64,000 nt of DNA from Turnera subulata (taxonomy: Eukaryota > Streptophyta > Magnoliopsida > Malpighiales > Passifloraceae). Where the stretch lies: assembly GCA_028386065.3 (NCBI GenBank), contig JAKUCV010007760.1, positions 1 through 64,000 on the forward strand. The letters are read 5' to 3'. Below, piece after piece: positions 11,160-22,941 of the stretch. A model generated the notes under the pieces. The model was not told where the DNA came from. It was given only the letters and a program-made list of their open reading frames with translations, and made no database searches. Every line of letters starts with the position of its first letter. Positions within the stretch are counted from its first letter, which is position 1. The position numbers were made by a program, and so were the translations under genes.

Positions 11160-14100
11160 ATCTTTAAGTTCCTTTTTCGTACGGTAAATTAATTACCCTA
11201 AAATTAAAAAAGAAATTCTCTTGAGGATGAAAGGGTGAATCCGATCAAATGCCTCCAAACTCTATGTTCTTATGCTATTATCGCTTTATTGACTGACTCC
11301 CTCATAATTTGATGACATGATAATACTTTTGTGGATTAGGGTTTTCTGCAGGTCTCACAACTTCCACTTCCAGGTTCGTACCAGTTAGTGTTTGCCATTG
11401 GGCCTCTGGTCAGTAGCAGAACATCTCTTTGTTACTGTTTACATCTTTTCTACTTGTGAGTGCTTTTTTCTGTGACTAACTTTTTTCAGGTGGCCTTGTA
11501 CTACAACCATCACCTGATGATCTCATTAGGTATGTCTGTTTCTTTGATGGAAATTCAGCAGAAAAGGGAATGATTGGCTGCTTTTATTATTTGTTGGACG
11601 CTTTGGGTTTATCCATCTTTCTCAGTAAACTCCCTTATCTGCAGGTTCTTCCATCTCTAGCCAGATCTTGTTGCCTGCACTGTTAATATTATCTTTTGAC
11701 TCTGGATTAGGCTTGTAGAGAAGTTTTGTATGTAAACCAGAGACTCAGGCTTTTTCTCGGATACCAATGCTTTTGGGATGTAACCTTAGTGATGACACAC
11801 TCCTAAAAAGTTAATTTGTTCTTATAATTTGTTCATAAAAGTCATTAGGTGCTGTTGGTAACTTTCGATCAGACTTTACAGCATTAGATCAGATCCAACT
11901 AAAATTTATATATACTTCAGATTCCATCTTTTCTTTTTTCGCTTTTGTTCTTTAAAGGAAAGGCTAGCCCACGATTCCTGTTTCTTCCTCCCCTTTTTAT
12001 GTTCTGTTTTGTTTTCTATAATCTTTTATAAATGCTGCTACTATTTTATATGATCTGAACTGAAAACTAGTTAGAGAGCTTATCAATAACTGCAGCTTTC
12101 ATGCGCATTCTCCGAGGGAGGAAGAGGAGGGGTTTTGACATAGCTCTCGGGGCTGTGAATGGTTTCCACAGTTATGGGGATATAGATAAACACAAATGGC
12201 AGTAATTGCTGCTGAGAGGAAAACAATCCTTGCCTATATATGATTAGAAATTTGAGATAAAAGAAAAAAAAAGTAGATTAGATACATGTGATCTGTTAAT
12301 CACAAATTCTAGTATTTTCATGTAACAAATTCGCAACTATTTTTATGATCTTGTGAGAGAGAATTTAAGGAATGTATGATGCAGATATCACTGTTCACTA
12401 TCACGGGTTAAAAAACTTGGTGGGATATGTAAACAATGTTTCGCTCTTGGCCATCTCTCTTTGTTAGCTCTTCCATATAAGTTTGGTTAGTTTGCTGTTT
12501 TTTTTTGGGACAATGAACTTTTCTCTTTGTTGGCTCTTCTATATAAACTTGGTTAATTAGTTTTTTGTTCTTTATTTTGTGACAATGAACTTTGAAAGTC
12601 GCTTTACCCTTAAAAAACTTTCTCAAACGTACCCTTTTTCTCTTTGAAGCATGAGTGACCTCTGCCATCAAGTCAGTATTATACTTGCCGAAAGATGAAA
12701 CATGTGAATCTTACGTATTCATATTTGAAAATGTACATGTAATTAATTGCAAAGATTGATATCTTTTTATACTAATAAAGGAAACAATAGAGCCAAATCA
12801 CATGCCATGCTCACACAAATCGGGATCAGACTGGAAATATTCCTGACTAGTTCTGCTATCTTTTTATACTAGTGATTCTTCCAAGGATGAAACCTTAATA
12901 CATTGATTCCTTATTTTCAGCTTACACAAGGCGAAATGGAATTTTTGTATTGTTGAGTGCTCTTTTTGATCGTACTCCATCAAGTCATCATCAGCTTTAT
13001 GTCAATTCTGTGTGCATATTTTGTGGAACATTTCTCTGCATCCTGACTTTGTATTGATTTTCACATTGGACAATGCAATGTCCCTCATTAATAGCAATTG
13101 AGGATTTGGTTTCTGACCTATAATCCATCACCACTCTTTGATTTACTTCTCATAAAGTCAAGATGCAATGCTTCGTTGCCCGTTTTAAAGCTTTAAACCA
13201 GGAAACTAAATCATGCATTTCAAACTCAAGTTATGCGGTCCACGGATCGAGGGCTGAAGTATAGAACCGTTGTGTTCTTGGTTGCATTTAGCATTGAGTA
13301 CATAGAATAGATTCGTTGCTTTACTTAATTTCCAACTGGCCTTGAATTTAGACACCTTTTGTTCTCAAATAAATACCTTCCGATAAAATATTTTTTTTTA
13401 CATCCACAGTATTTGGTAAGCTTTGGAAAATTAATTTATGAAACATACATTGGTAATTCACTAAGAAAAATTGAAGGAATATATATTTGTCTCACCTTGA
13501 TTTTTGCCTCCTAGCTCGTTTCTTTCCCAATTTGAACCCCTAGACACTCCCACCCATACTCCCTCACTTGTTCCCACCCCACCCCACACCAAACGTATTA
13601 ATAAAGGGGCAATTCTTCAGGGTACTGGGGTTGTCCTCATGGAGGTCGTTCGAATCCCATTGTAGCCTCTAAAACCACTAAATGATGGTGCCATTTTCAG
13701 CCTTCCCAATTTTATCTATGGTGCATCATTTCCACGAGTTAATTTACATATGGCAAACAACATCTACAGTCTTTGTGAATATGGCAATGAAGAGAACATC
13801 TTGGTTTTGTTGCCAAAGAGGAAGAAGCTAGAACATCTATTTAAAGAGTATAGCCGTCTGAGCCCTTTAGCTAGTGTTTCGGTCCCGTGCAAGAATACAT
13901 AAACAGAGATGGGTGAGTTTTTCTTTTTTTCTAGTTCTTTTCCTTTTGGGATTGGATCCAGAAAGTAGAGGCTCGTTCGTGTTTTCATTTATAAACAAAA
14001 CACAGTAAGTATACCCAATTTGAGACAAGTGTAAAATAAAGTTTTATGGATTCAATGGGAATGCGGTGAAGGATAAAAGAACCGAATGCTTACCACACAT

Positions 14101-14712
14101 GTTTACGCAGAGGACTATAAATTATGCAAAATCTTGATTTTTTCTTTGTTAAGATCTAAAGTCTTCTAAAGAGGACGAGAGAGAGAAAAATTTTGGTGAA
14201 AAAAAAAATAAACTTAGGAATATGGAGGGCTAAATAATGAAAACTGAGAAGAAAACAAACCGGATGAAGAATTACCGGACCTCGCTAATTCGCCTTTTAT
14301 CTTTGATGATGCGTATTTGGAATGGGAACAGGTGAATGAATTGAATGTGTCTAGATATTATTAAGAGTTTAATCAACAGTTATTATAACAGCGAATGCTT
14401 TAACCATTCTAGAAAATCTGTACCTAATTTTGTTTAGATTGCCACAAAAAATTATTAAAAGATCATAATTGACTTTACACCGTACTATCACTCGCTTCTC
14501 AATCCCATACTGAATGAATAAGAGATAGATATTGTAATTCTTGTGCGTAAAATACACTATGAATGCAATGTAAGGCATAGAAACAAATAAACTTGGGCCA
14601 ATCCAGCCCATGAACCATCTCGCCTGGGCTGGAAGGTTGACACGCCTAAAAATGCTACTGTGGGCCAGATAGTTCATTAACCGCCAATATTAGCGAAAAC
14701 AGATCACAAATC
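11160..14712. other. Downstream of MIR172: probable transcript tail, then intergenic DNA
   Basis: Some of 11160-11700 may be further exons or introns of the pri-miRNA; T-rich tracts ending in CAG occur at about 11350 and 11640. No protein-coding gene is supported. A tRNA-derived SINE fragment with a box-B-like 'ggtcgttcgaatccc' lies near 13615-13680. Confidence 0.4.
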
Positions 14713-14729
14713 AACAATAGACTTCCAAG

Positions 14730-15201
14730 GTTTGATAAGAGACTACTGTGGAAACTGGGTGGTGGGTTTCGGTTTCAACCTCGGCTCTTGCTCTTCCATT
14801 AAGGCCGAACTGAGAGCTATTTTGGAAGGTCTAAGGTTAGCTTGGTCCCTGAATTGTCATAACATTCACCTTGAATCGGACTCTCAAGTGGCTGTTCAAT
14901 GGATCACCGCCCCTTCTCTTGATGATGTAGTCCTCGACGATGTTATATGGGAAATTAGGGAGCTGCTTAAGAAACAATGGTCTGTAACCATCTCCTTTGT
15001 ACCCAGGGAGAGTAACTCTTGTGCTGATCACCTAGCCAAGCTAGCCTATAATGCAGGTTTGGGTCTAACTATTCATGAGCATCCCCCTGCCTCTGTATTG
15101 GATCTTTTACAAGATGACCATGTCCTTAGTTCTTGTAACCAGTGTGACTTTGTGTAATCGTTTGCATTAGTAATATAAACTCATTTGGATCAAAAAAAAA
15201 A
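14730..15201 (+). mobile_element. 5'-truncated LINE retaining its RNase H domain, 17-bp TSD
   Basis: This 472-bp insertion is flanked by the perfect direct repeat AACAATAGACTTCCAAG (14713-14729 and 15202-15218) and ends in an A12 tail after 'ttggatc'. It is the 3' end of a plant L1-type LINE that carries a C-terminal RNase H domain. It is a different lineage from the LINE at 47089-52949, whose ORF2 ends without such a domain. Confidence 0.9.
14732..15157 (+). pseudogene. LINE-encoded RNase H domain, N-terminally truncated
   Basis: About 141 codons remain open up to a natural stop. The frame begins at the truncation point with a TTG, not a real start codon. It shows an RNase H fold of the RVT_3 type: the catalytic Glu in the 'IKAELRAILEGL' helix, the Asp in 'HLESDSQVAVQWI', and the last Asp in 'SCADHLAKLA'. 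The first catalytic Asp, which precedes the 'GNW.VGF' strand in this family, is lost with the missing 5' part. RNase H degrades the RNA strand of the RNA-DNA hybrid during retrotransposition. This fragment has no promoter or start of its own, so it is dead. Confidence 0.9.
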
Positions 15202-15438
15202 AAACAATAGACTTCCAAGACAGGGTTAAGTTGTGGTTGTCAGCTAACGAAGAACTGGTTAACACTACCAAGCCTTGTTACGGAAGATGTAATTGCCTCC
15301 AGTACATATATGAAAGTTCTCTTTAGCACTAAATCTTCCATTACCCATATCAAATTCAAAACCAAAAATAGAAAATAAAGCCCACAAAATATTCCATTTA
15401 TTCTACAACAATTAGGACAATTAGAAAAAATAGATATT

Positions 15439-15610
15439 ACCAATGTGGGTAGGTCCAAGTGGTGAGCTGTTTAAATGAGGTTTCGAATTCGAAACCTCGC
15501 AAAAAATCCTCATTGGCCTCATTGGAAGACTCGCCACAAAGAGGTGTGCGACCCAAAGTATCCAACTGCAGGGGCAAAAACCGGATAGTGGATGGAAAAA
15601 AAAAAAAAGT
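15439..15610 (+). mobile_element. tRNA-derived SINE, 172 bp, with 13-bp TSD
   Basis: The insertion starts 'accaatgtgggtaggtccaa', has a box-B-like 'ggtttcgaattcgaaacc', and ends in an A tail. Direct repeats AAAAATAGATATT flank it (15426-15438 and 15611-15623). Related copies with the same 5' start are recognisable at 34474 and, more diverged, at 35325. Confidence 0.75.
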
Positions 15611-16443
15611 AAAAATAGATATTCTTTGTCCGAGCAGGATGATAGACTAACCTTTCTCCCTCCATATGGAAAAATGGGAAGTGCAATATACTTCAAACAA
15701 TGTACGTCTGTTTGCAAGAGGTTGACCAAGGGCCCATTGGGCCTCCAGATGAGCCCAAAAAATAATTGGGAGATTCACTGATCACCAATCTTGCACATCA
15801 AAATGAGTAGAGTATTATATAGACGGATCTTATTCTTAATTACTCTGCATCGGTGTAGGAAATGGTTACCAGTTGTATATATACAGTTTTGGATATTTAA
15901 TATGACATCTATCTTATAATGGGTGTTTGTATGTTAGCAGCAAATAAATATTATGTCCCTTTGTTATTGAACTAATCAGAACAAAGTGGTCAATGTATAT
16001 ATTCTCTTGCTTTTCCTGAACATCGTTCTGTTTCTGCTTTGCATGCTTCTCCTCTTTCAATCTTCTATGATAATTTTATAACAATTGATCCAGACAAACC
16101 ATATGTGTTTGTCGTCTTTGAGGCTTCGATCATTATCTGATAGCAACTAATAAACCGATTATGTTGAATACAAGCACAAACTTGCACCGGATGGAGTGGC
16201 ATATTTAATGGAGTCAAAACCAAATTAACATATATAAACATACAAAAGTTCTCTATCTTGTTAGGTACCATATTAACGAAAATGTTAGTGCAAACATGAC
16301 ACAGGAAAGAAAATCCTTGAGATGAGACACAACATGGAATCAGACCGAATAGGACAATGACTAAGCAGGACAAAATGCTTAGTCTAAGCATGGAACATAA
16401 GTTAATTTGAGTAAGAAGAGATATAAATAAGAATACTGACATA

Positions 16444-18484
16444 TGATCCTATAGATCTCGTCTCTGCATTCCTTAGTTTGTCTGATTTAATTCTTCATGT
16501 GACAGATTGAGCAGAAGCATTGAATCTGCTCGTAGTCGGTTGTGTAATGACTCCAAAAATTTGACCAGTCAAGTCCCCGAAACTCTAAATGGATTAACTT
16601 AGGTGTCTCCTTCTGATTTGTCCACCTTCAGGCTTCTAAAGTGAAGGATTAGTTGATAATTAACTAACAAAACCACCAATCAACTTATAGCTCGATCGGA
16701 TGTTACTCTTAGTTTAACGGGCTTAAAGTCTAGGAGGGGATAACATTTGGGGTTCAAGCCTCACATTAAAACATGTCCATCACATGATGGTCAATATGTT
16801 TTAACATAAACTAACTGATAGAGTTACAAGTAAGTGGAAATTTTAATCCAAGTGTAGAAGTTAGCTTGCTACATTTTTATTAGGAAGAGATGGTATACAA
16901 TATGTAATCCCATGATCCTAGATGCCGTCTCTTCTTTCTTAGTTTGTCTAATTCGGTTTATGCATGTGTTAGCTGATCACAGGTGCTAACACAAATTGTG
17001 CTTGCAGTCAATTGCACAATCTTTCAAAGATGTAATTCTTTTATTCCAACAGCAATAAATTGCATAATCTTTTCTCGGCAAAAAAAAAAATTGCATAATC
17101 TTTGGAACAGGACTTTGACCAGTCATGGTCTGCCAATCTACTAACCACTAACAAAACAGAGATACCCTGAAACACAAAGATTAAAGAAGATTAAGAGTTT
17201 AACAGTTCTGTGTCAATCCTACGACCATGGCATGATTTAAGGGAGTTGTCCCTTGTTTCCCTGTTCTGCTGTATGCATAATGCAATGCAGAGCATATGCG
17301 AAACAGTCCAAAACAGCGGAGCTCCTCATGATTGCTAAATTGTATAACACAGACAAGGCCGCACAACTAACTAAACTTTGTAGTTTCATCTTCCTCTATC
17401 AATACATTAATTTCAAACTATGTCACTAGCTTGTCCATTGTTGCCTTGAAAATAGTGGCAACAAAAGTTTTCTCAAGACCATGAGCATTGCAAATCATTG
17501 GATATGTATGTGCCAATGGTTTTTAACATTTGCTCACATTGTAACATGTCATGCATAACCTATGCCCCACTTAATATATCAAAACAATTAGAATTGACCA
17601 GACAAGGAGCAACCCATATGGATAGATGGATAAGAATCACATATATTATGTATTGCATGCATGAATGTCCTCTATTAACTGGGTTTGGATTGACTAATGG
17701 AAACTAGAGGCTCAAATTGCCTAGAATCTTTCTGGATTGTTCTTGCGTTCTGCATTTTTTGTCATCACATCAGCAAAGGAACTCATTAAGTAGTATCAGG
17801 GTGAGGTCTCAAATTTGAGTCGACTTTCATTGACTAGTAACAAAACAAAGAAAAAAAGAACTCGTCTAAAAGGGTGAAGTTGACTGGTCAGTATATGGCA
17901 TTTATAGATCATCTTTTGTCTACACAGGATGTTCAAAGGTAAGCTTCTGGGCCTCGTCTCCTCTTGGACTTATGAATTTCACTGGAATTACAGTTGGTTA
18001 CCATGACAAAATATTATATTTGCAGTGCGCTATTAATTTGCTAAACCAATGTGCACTATTAGACAAATCAAAATATTAAATTTTGCACAATCAATGCTAA
18101 GTGCTGCAGCTGAAAAAGTTAAAAAAAGAAGAAGTAAACGTATTAGCATTCTTCAGTTGACAAAAGACACATTAGATACATAAAGAAATCAAAACGACCA
18201 CAAAAGTTTAGGCAGACCTAGCATGGAATCTTAAGCAGTGATCATGTGAAAAAAATATGACTTCTGTAGAATCTTAGGTTATCAGTAGCTAGCCTATATG
18301 CCTATAAGAACCATAATTAACCAAAAGGAGCTAAGAAGACCGGTGCACGACCGAGTGGGACAAAATGTATAATCAACTACCAGATTTAATTAAGGTATGT
18401 TCAGAGAAAAGATCAACCACTCCATGATCCCAGATGCCGTCTATTGATTTCTTAATTTGGATGCTTTAGTTTCTTCATGTGATT
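16444..18484 (+). repeat. Three dispersed copies of a local ~60-bp module
   Basis: Copies lie at about 16444-16505, 16912-16970 and 18423-18484. All share a 'tgatccyagatgccgtct'-like start followed by 'ttcttagtttgtct...ttcatgtg'. The first two are also followed, after 60-150 bp, by 'tttgaccagtca'. The first and third are preceded by a 'gaccgartrggaca' block. They may be remnants of a duplicated transcript or an unrecognised repeat. No coding frame is conserved among them. Confidence 0.6.
17073..17087 (+). mobile_element. Micro-insertion: 15 bp with A tail, 16-bp TSD
   Basis: The insert 'tctcggcaaaaaaaa' is flanked by AAATTGCATAATCTTT at 17057-17072 and 17088-17103. It looks like a retroposition product reduced to its last bases and poly(A) tail. 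Confidence 0.65.
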
Positions 18485-18492
18485 AGTAATCC

Positions 18493-18493
18493 N
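18493..18493. other. Undetermined base (N)
   Basis: A single N interrupts the sequence, marking an unresolved base in the assembly rather than biology. Confidence 0.95.
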
Positions 18494-19423
18494 TTTTTGG
18501 CCATACATAAAGAGACAACTATATCTTTTCTCCTTAAAAAAAATGGTCATGACTAAGTTGCCTAATATTAATTACCAACTGCTATAAGCTTTATTTTCTT
18601 TAAGGTGCTCTCCAATTTTTTTTTTTTAAATAAAAGTTCTCTTGGGACCCTGTCAAGTCATCCTTTTAGATCTCATTTTTAGTGAAAACAGGTAGCCATA
18701 TTAAAGTCATTCAGACCGTTTGATAATTATACTTAGTAAACATATATGAAGAAATCCGGTGATATAAACCAAACACAGAGACACATTTTCATTCAAGTAA
18801 TACATTCAATCTGGACAAGATTAAAACTCAAGAATTTCTAGGTCCTGAATATATATATCAATTTCACTAGGCTTCTATGTTGATGTTGCTTGTCAGTTAG
18901 TTCTTTGTGAACATTTTTGGGATCGATTGGAAATACAAAAGATTATTTATTGAATTGAATATAAAATCAACTTAAAGAACGGAAGGGAGATACCTTTGTA
19001 TTTCTACCAAACTCCAAGATTATTGTAAAAATGCTCGCAAAGAAGAGGACAGATCTCCTCCAATCATCATCCTAATAAAAAAATAAGATTGTATAATAGG
19101 ATCACAAAATCTTTCAAACTCGAGAAGGGATCCCACATTCAACCACCTTAGACAACTTTTGGTTGCTTCAAATCATGCTTGCAGACATATTAGATTTGGA
19201 AGTAGAATCATCATGTTACCATACGTAGACGATCCTAAGCAAAGATATGGGCAAATGGGAACAATGTCTGATGCTCATCCGCTCTATCTCTCCCTAAGGG
19301 GGAAAAAAAGAAGAATGGCTGGACAGAAGCTTGCTCAAAACCGGTTCTCTTTTGTTAAAATTTATAGAAGCTGTTCTGTTAAATTCATTTCCAGAGGAGA
19401 TGTTTAGAATAACACTTAAAACT

Positions 19424-19548
19424 ATGGGTGTAATCGAGCTGAGCCGAGCTTGAATATAGGCAAGCTCGGCTCGAGCTCGCATATAAATTATTGAGCTCGA
19501 GCTCGATGATGGGCTAGAGCTAGAGCTCGGATCGGCTAAATTAAAAGT
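19424..19548. mobile_element. Truncated MITE, probably hAT-like
   Basis: The start 'tatgggtgtaatcgagctga' and the runs of 'gagctcgagctcga' and 'gagccgagc' are typical of one end of plant hAT-type MITEs. The opposite inverted terminus and a target duplication are not visible, so only one end survives. Confidence 0.4.
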
Positions 19549-20171
19549 TTGTTTATGTTTTAAACTTAAGCAGGACACAGTAAAATATGTTAATAAAAAC
19601 TTTGATTAAGCTCAATTAGCACAAAGTTTAATTAAAACCAAGAGAAGAAAGCTATCTGTATTCGTTCTCTTCCTTGATGCATAGGCCTATCTGTACTTAA
19701 GGAAGTTTAATTTATCCTCGACGTTAATGATGCATATATCTGTATTCGTTCTCTTTCTTCAAGTACTTCAAGAAATTTAAGTCGCAGTACCGCAAAAACC
19801 AAGAGAAGAAAAAGCTTGAGAAAATGTATTCAGGGGAAAGGCAGAGCTGACCCTTAAGACATGGCATCAAACAGGGAATGAAGTTATTCCCACTTCCCAC
19901 ATTTGCATTTCTGTTGCACAAAGCAATCACAGGAAAGGTAAAAGACTATTTATTCCTTTCTTGAAGCTCGTTAATCAGGTATATAGCCGCAGAGTTTGCA
20001 CTTATTGAGGTGATTATTAATTAGGAAAGCTTGGACACAATAAAAGGCGGCTCCTGGCGTATTCTTGTTTCCAAGTTCTTGAGATGCAGTTCCATGCATT
20101 AAGGAAAGCCAACTTGATAATCAAGACATTGGATCTTCAAAGAAAAAATGAATCATGTGTTATTAGTACTA

Positions 20172-20195
20172 TACTACTACTACTACTACTACTAC
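20172..20195. repeat. (TAC)8 microsatellite
   Basis: Eight perfect TAC units. They explain the poly-Tyr run in the otherwise unsupported ORF around 20148-20459. Confidence 0.95.
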
Positions 20196-22941
20196 TTACG
20201 CTGTTACCACCAAGAAATGGCAATGTCTATGATGTGTTGTGATATTGGCATCCACTCGAGTGCAAATGAAGTGAAATTGTTGAAGAATTTTTCTCTTGAA
20301 AGAAGAGGGAAAGTTAATATTCTTGATCGGCCATGGTTCTCAAGGACCAGACATCCATCATACTTGCAAGCAAGAATTGCTCTAGTTGCCGTTATAGTAG
20401 GCATAATACATATTCACTCAGTTAAAGGTTCTTCTAATCATTTGTCTGTATGCAATTAAATTCACTGAACCTGCAACTTCAAACCACTCTGAGAAATCTT
20501 AAGTCAAAACTGATACATTTAATTTGGTCCAAATTTAACTTAAGTAAGACATTAGTTTTGGAATTTTGAGTTCTTTACATGCATGCTCTCGTTAATTTCC
20601 ATATGAAGTTCATTTATAATTAGGTCATGCGTATGTTTCCGTAGTACTTGTTTCCAACATCATGTCTCCTGATTTCATCGTTTGAGGGATTTGAAGCAAT
20701 GAACTAGATTTCTTTTAGACTACCGTTAGTGACCTTCAGCCCTAATTAAAGACACGACTTCAGTACCACTTGACCAATAATTAACTGTTGTCTGAATTAA
20801 TAGTAGTGCGACTACAATTGCTTGTCTTCTTCTCTTTAATTTTGATGCCTAGCTAATACAACTAAGGCATAGCAGCACGGGACATCAAAAGAAACAGGAT
20901 AGAGTAAGGAAAATATATTAGAATATTGCTAGGATGGCTTAAAATTTCATGGAAATTGGCTGATAAAGGAGCAGAAAATCTTCTCCAGGTACCAGCATCG
21001 TTCTTAATCATTTGATTAGTAAACCAATCATGCACGAGTACAAAAAAAAAAAAAAGGAAGCACTCTATATGGAATGCGTTTATTTGTATACGAACCGTTT
21101 ACCAGTATTTTTTTTTCTCCAACTTGGTGTTCCATTTCACATAGATTCCGACATAAACAAGAAAAATAAACATCTTTTTAAAACAAAGATATGGGGAATG
21201 GTGTTTGGTGTCCCCTTAATGACTTCACCCCCTTAATTATAACAAGGGTTGACTGATCCTACTGTGGAGTTACTTGTGCTTGGCATTTTTGCAAGGTACA
21301 GATGTTCTGCATGAACTTTGGTTGCTCCCCTTTATTTGCAGATGAGATTATACTGCTACTAAAAGGCTTTCATTGGTATGAATTAGCGACATACTCATAC
21401 TAGATTCGATTTTAGTTACAACATATCAAAGTATAAAATTGACCTTGGATACAATGCCAACGGGCAATAACCTAAGACTGTCAAAAGATCATTTTAACTA
21501 AAAACTTAATCTGATGAATGAAATTTAGAACAAATGACGGTTGCCCGTCAATAACTTTATAGACTAAGTAATGTATCATTATTCATGACCCATATCCTAA
21601 ACTCTTGTACAAATTGAGAGGATTCATTTTCAAATTACGTGGACACAAGTGGCCTAGTACTTCTTATGTCACTACTACGCTCTGCGGTAATGGCAACATG
21701 AAGTGGAAAGATTTTTCTGCCTTCCTTCCCGTTCATTACTATGATCAGTAACTTACAGCAATAATTGGAAAGGAAAGGCAACTGCCTGATACTGAAAGAA
21801 ATCACAGGAGAATGGACAAAATTCTCAATTCAAGTGAATTTTGTACGTGACCATCTTCAATTGTCTGCCTAAAAACGAAAAACGAACAAATCATATACAG
21901 AAAGAGACTGATAATTGCACCAAGAATATATAGTAGAAGACAAAAGAAACTGTGTGAGGACATTTCTAATATCTAGAGAAAAACACATTATTAGCTCATC
22001 CAACTAAGCAAACTAGCAAAAACAGTACTCACTGTGTTGTAATACTTTGATAATGAAAGTTATATCTGGTATATATAGCTTTCAAGCTTTGATATATAAG
22101 GTGTAGGTTCTTTTCAATAGAAGATATATAAGGTAGTATCTAGCTACCAAGCCCCATTTTCTTCTAATGATTCCCATGTTTGATCCCATCTAAATTGTCT
22201 TTACTTTTTTTATACTAGAAGAGTATCCTCCTGGTCGACAGGAGACAAATCTCTCTTTGACTTCGATAGACACTTGTTAAGGTGGGTATCCTACCAACTG
22301 TTCATTCTCCCTTTTCTATGTTATCTTTCACTTCTTGTGGCAGCAGCTATGAATGATTCTTGTTGCACGTCTAGTTTTCATTAATTTGTATGCTTTTGTG
22401 ATATTTTATTAGATATTTAGCTCACCACATTTTTCCTAGCTTGTTTTCTCATTGCAACTGTATTCATCATTTTTTTTTAGTTTTCTTCTGGAATATCCGA
22501 CCCAATTCTTAAAGTCATGGTGCCTATTAATCCTAAATCTGACGCTCTTAGGGTCATTATAGGGAACAGCCATCCTAACCGGCCCAATGTACTCCATATA
22601 GACGAGATAGGAATCAAGACTATGCTTAAGAGACATTATGAGCATGTTTTTACTTTTGCAATTAATTATAGCTAAAAAGTAGTGGAAAATCATTTTCAAT
22701 TTGAACCCATCTAAAACTTCGCAATATCATTTAAACTATTTAAAACTCTTTTTTAAAAAATTAATCTAAATTGTATTAAATAGACATTGAATTTCTCTAA
22801 CAAAGTTTCAATTAATTATGAAACACTTTAAGACTAATATACTAAGTACTTGAAATTTTAGGAAGCCACATATCGAATCATTTAAGTATATATACTTTTT
22901 TCCATGACCCCTTTTGAGTTTTTTTTTTTCACTATCCCTTT

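Larger units (their letters stand above)
15624..22925. other. Gene-poor interval
   Basis: I find no credible protein-coding gene. The interval contains three dispersed copies of a 60-bp module (see 16444-18484), a tRNA-like SINE trace near 16695-16770 ('ggggttcaagcctc'), a second SINE remnant near 17785-17830 related to the one in SDIR1, one micro-insertion, an MITE remnant and a TAC microsatellite. Near 19637-19815, 'accaagagaagaaa' and 'tatctgtattcgttctct' each occur twice, which looks like an old partial tandem duplication. Confidence 0.45.

Noticed and set aside
13608..13680. Possible tRNA gene (GTTCGAATCCC)
   Set aside because: Only a box-B-like motif is present. The arms do not fold into a cloverleaf, so a SINE fragment is more likely.
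20148..20459. 103-codon ORF with a poly-Tyr run
   Set aside because: The Tyr run is the TAC microsatellite. The rest matches nothing known and has no promoter or splice context.
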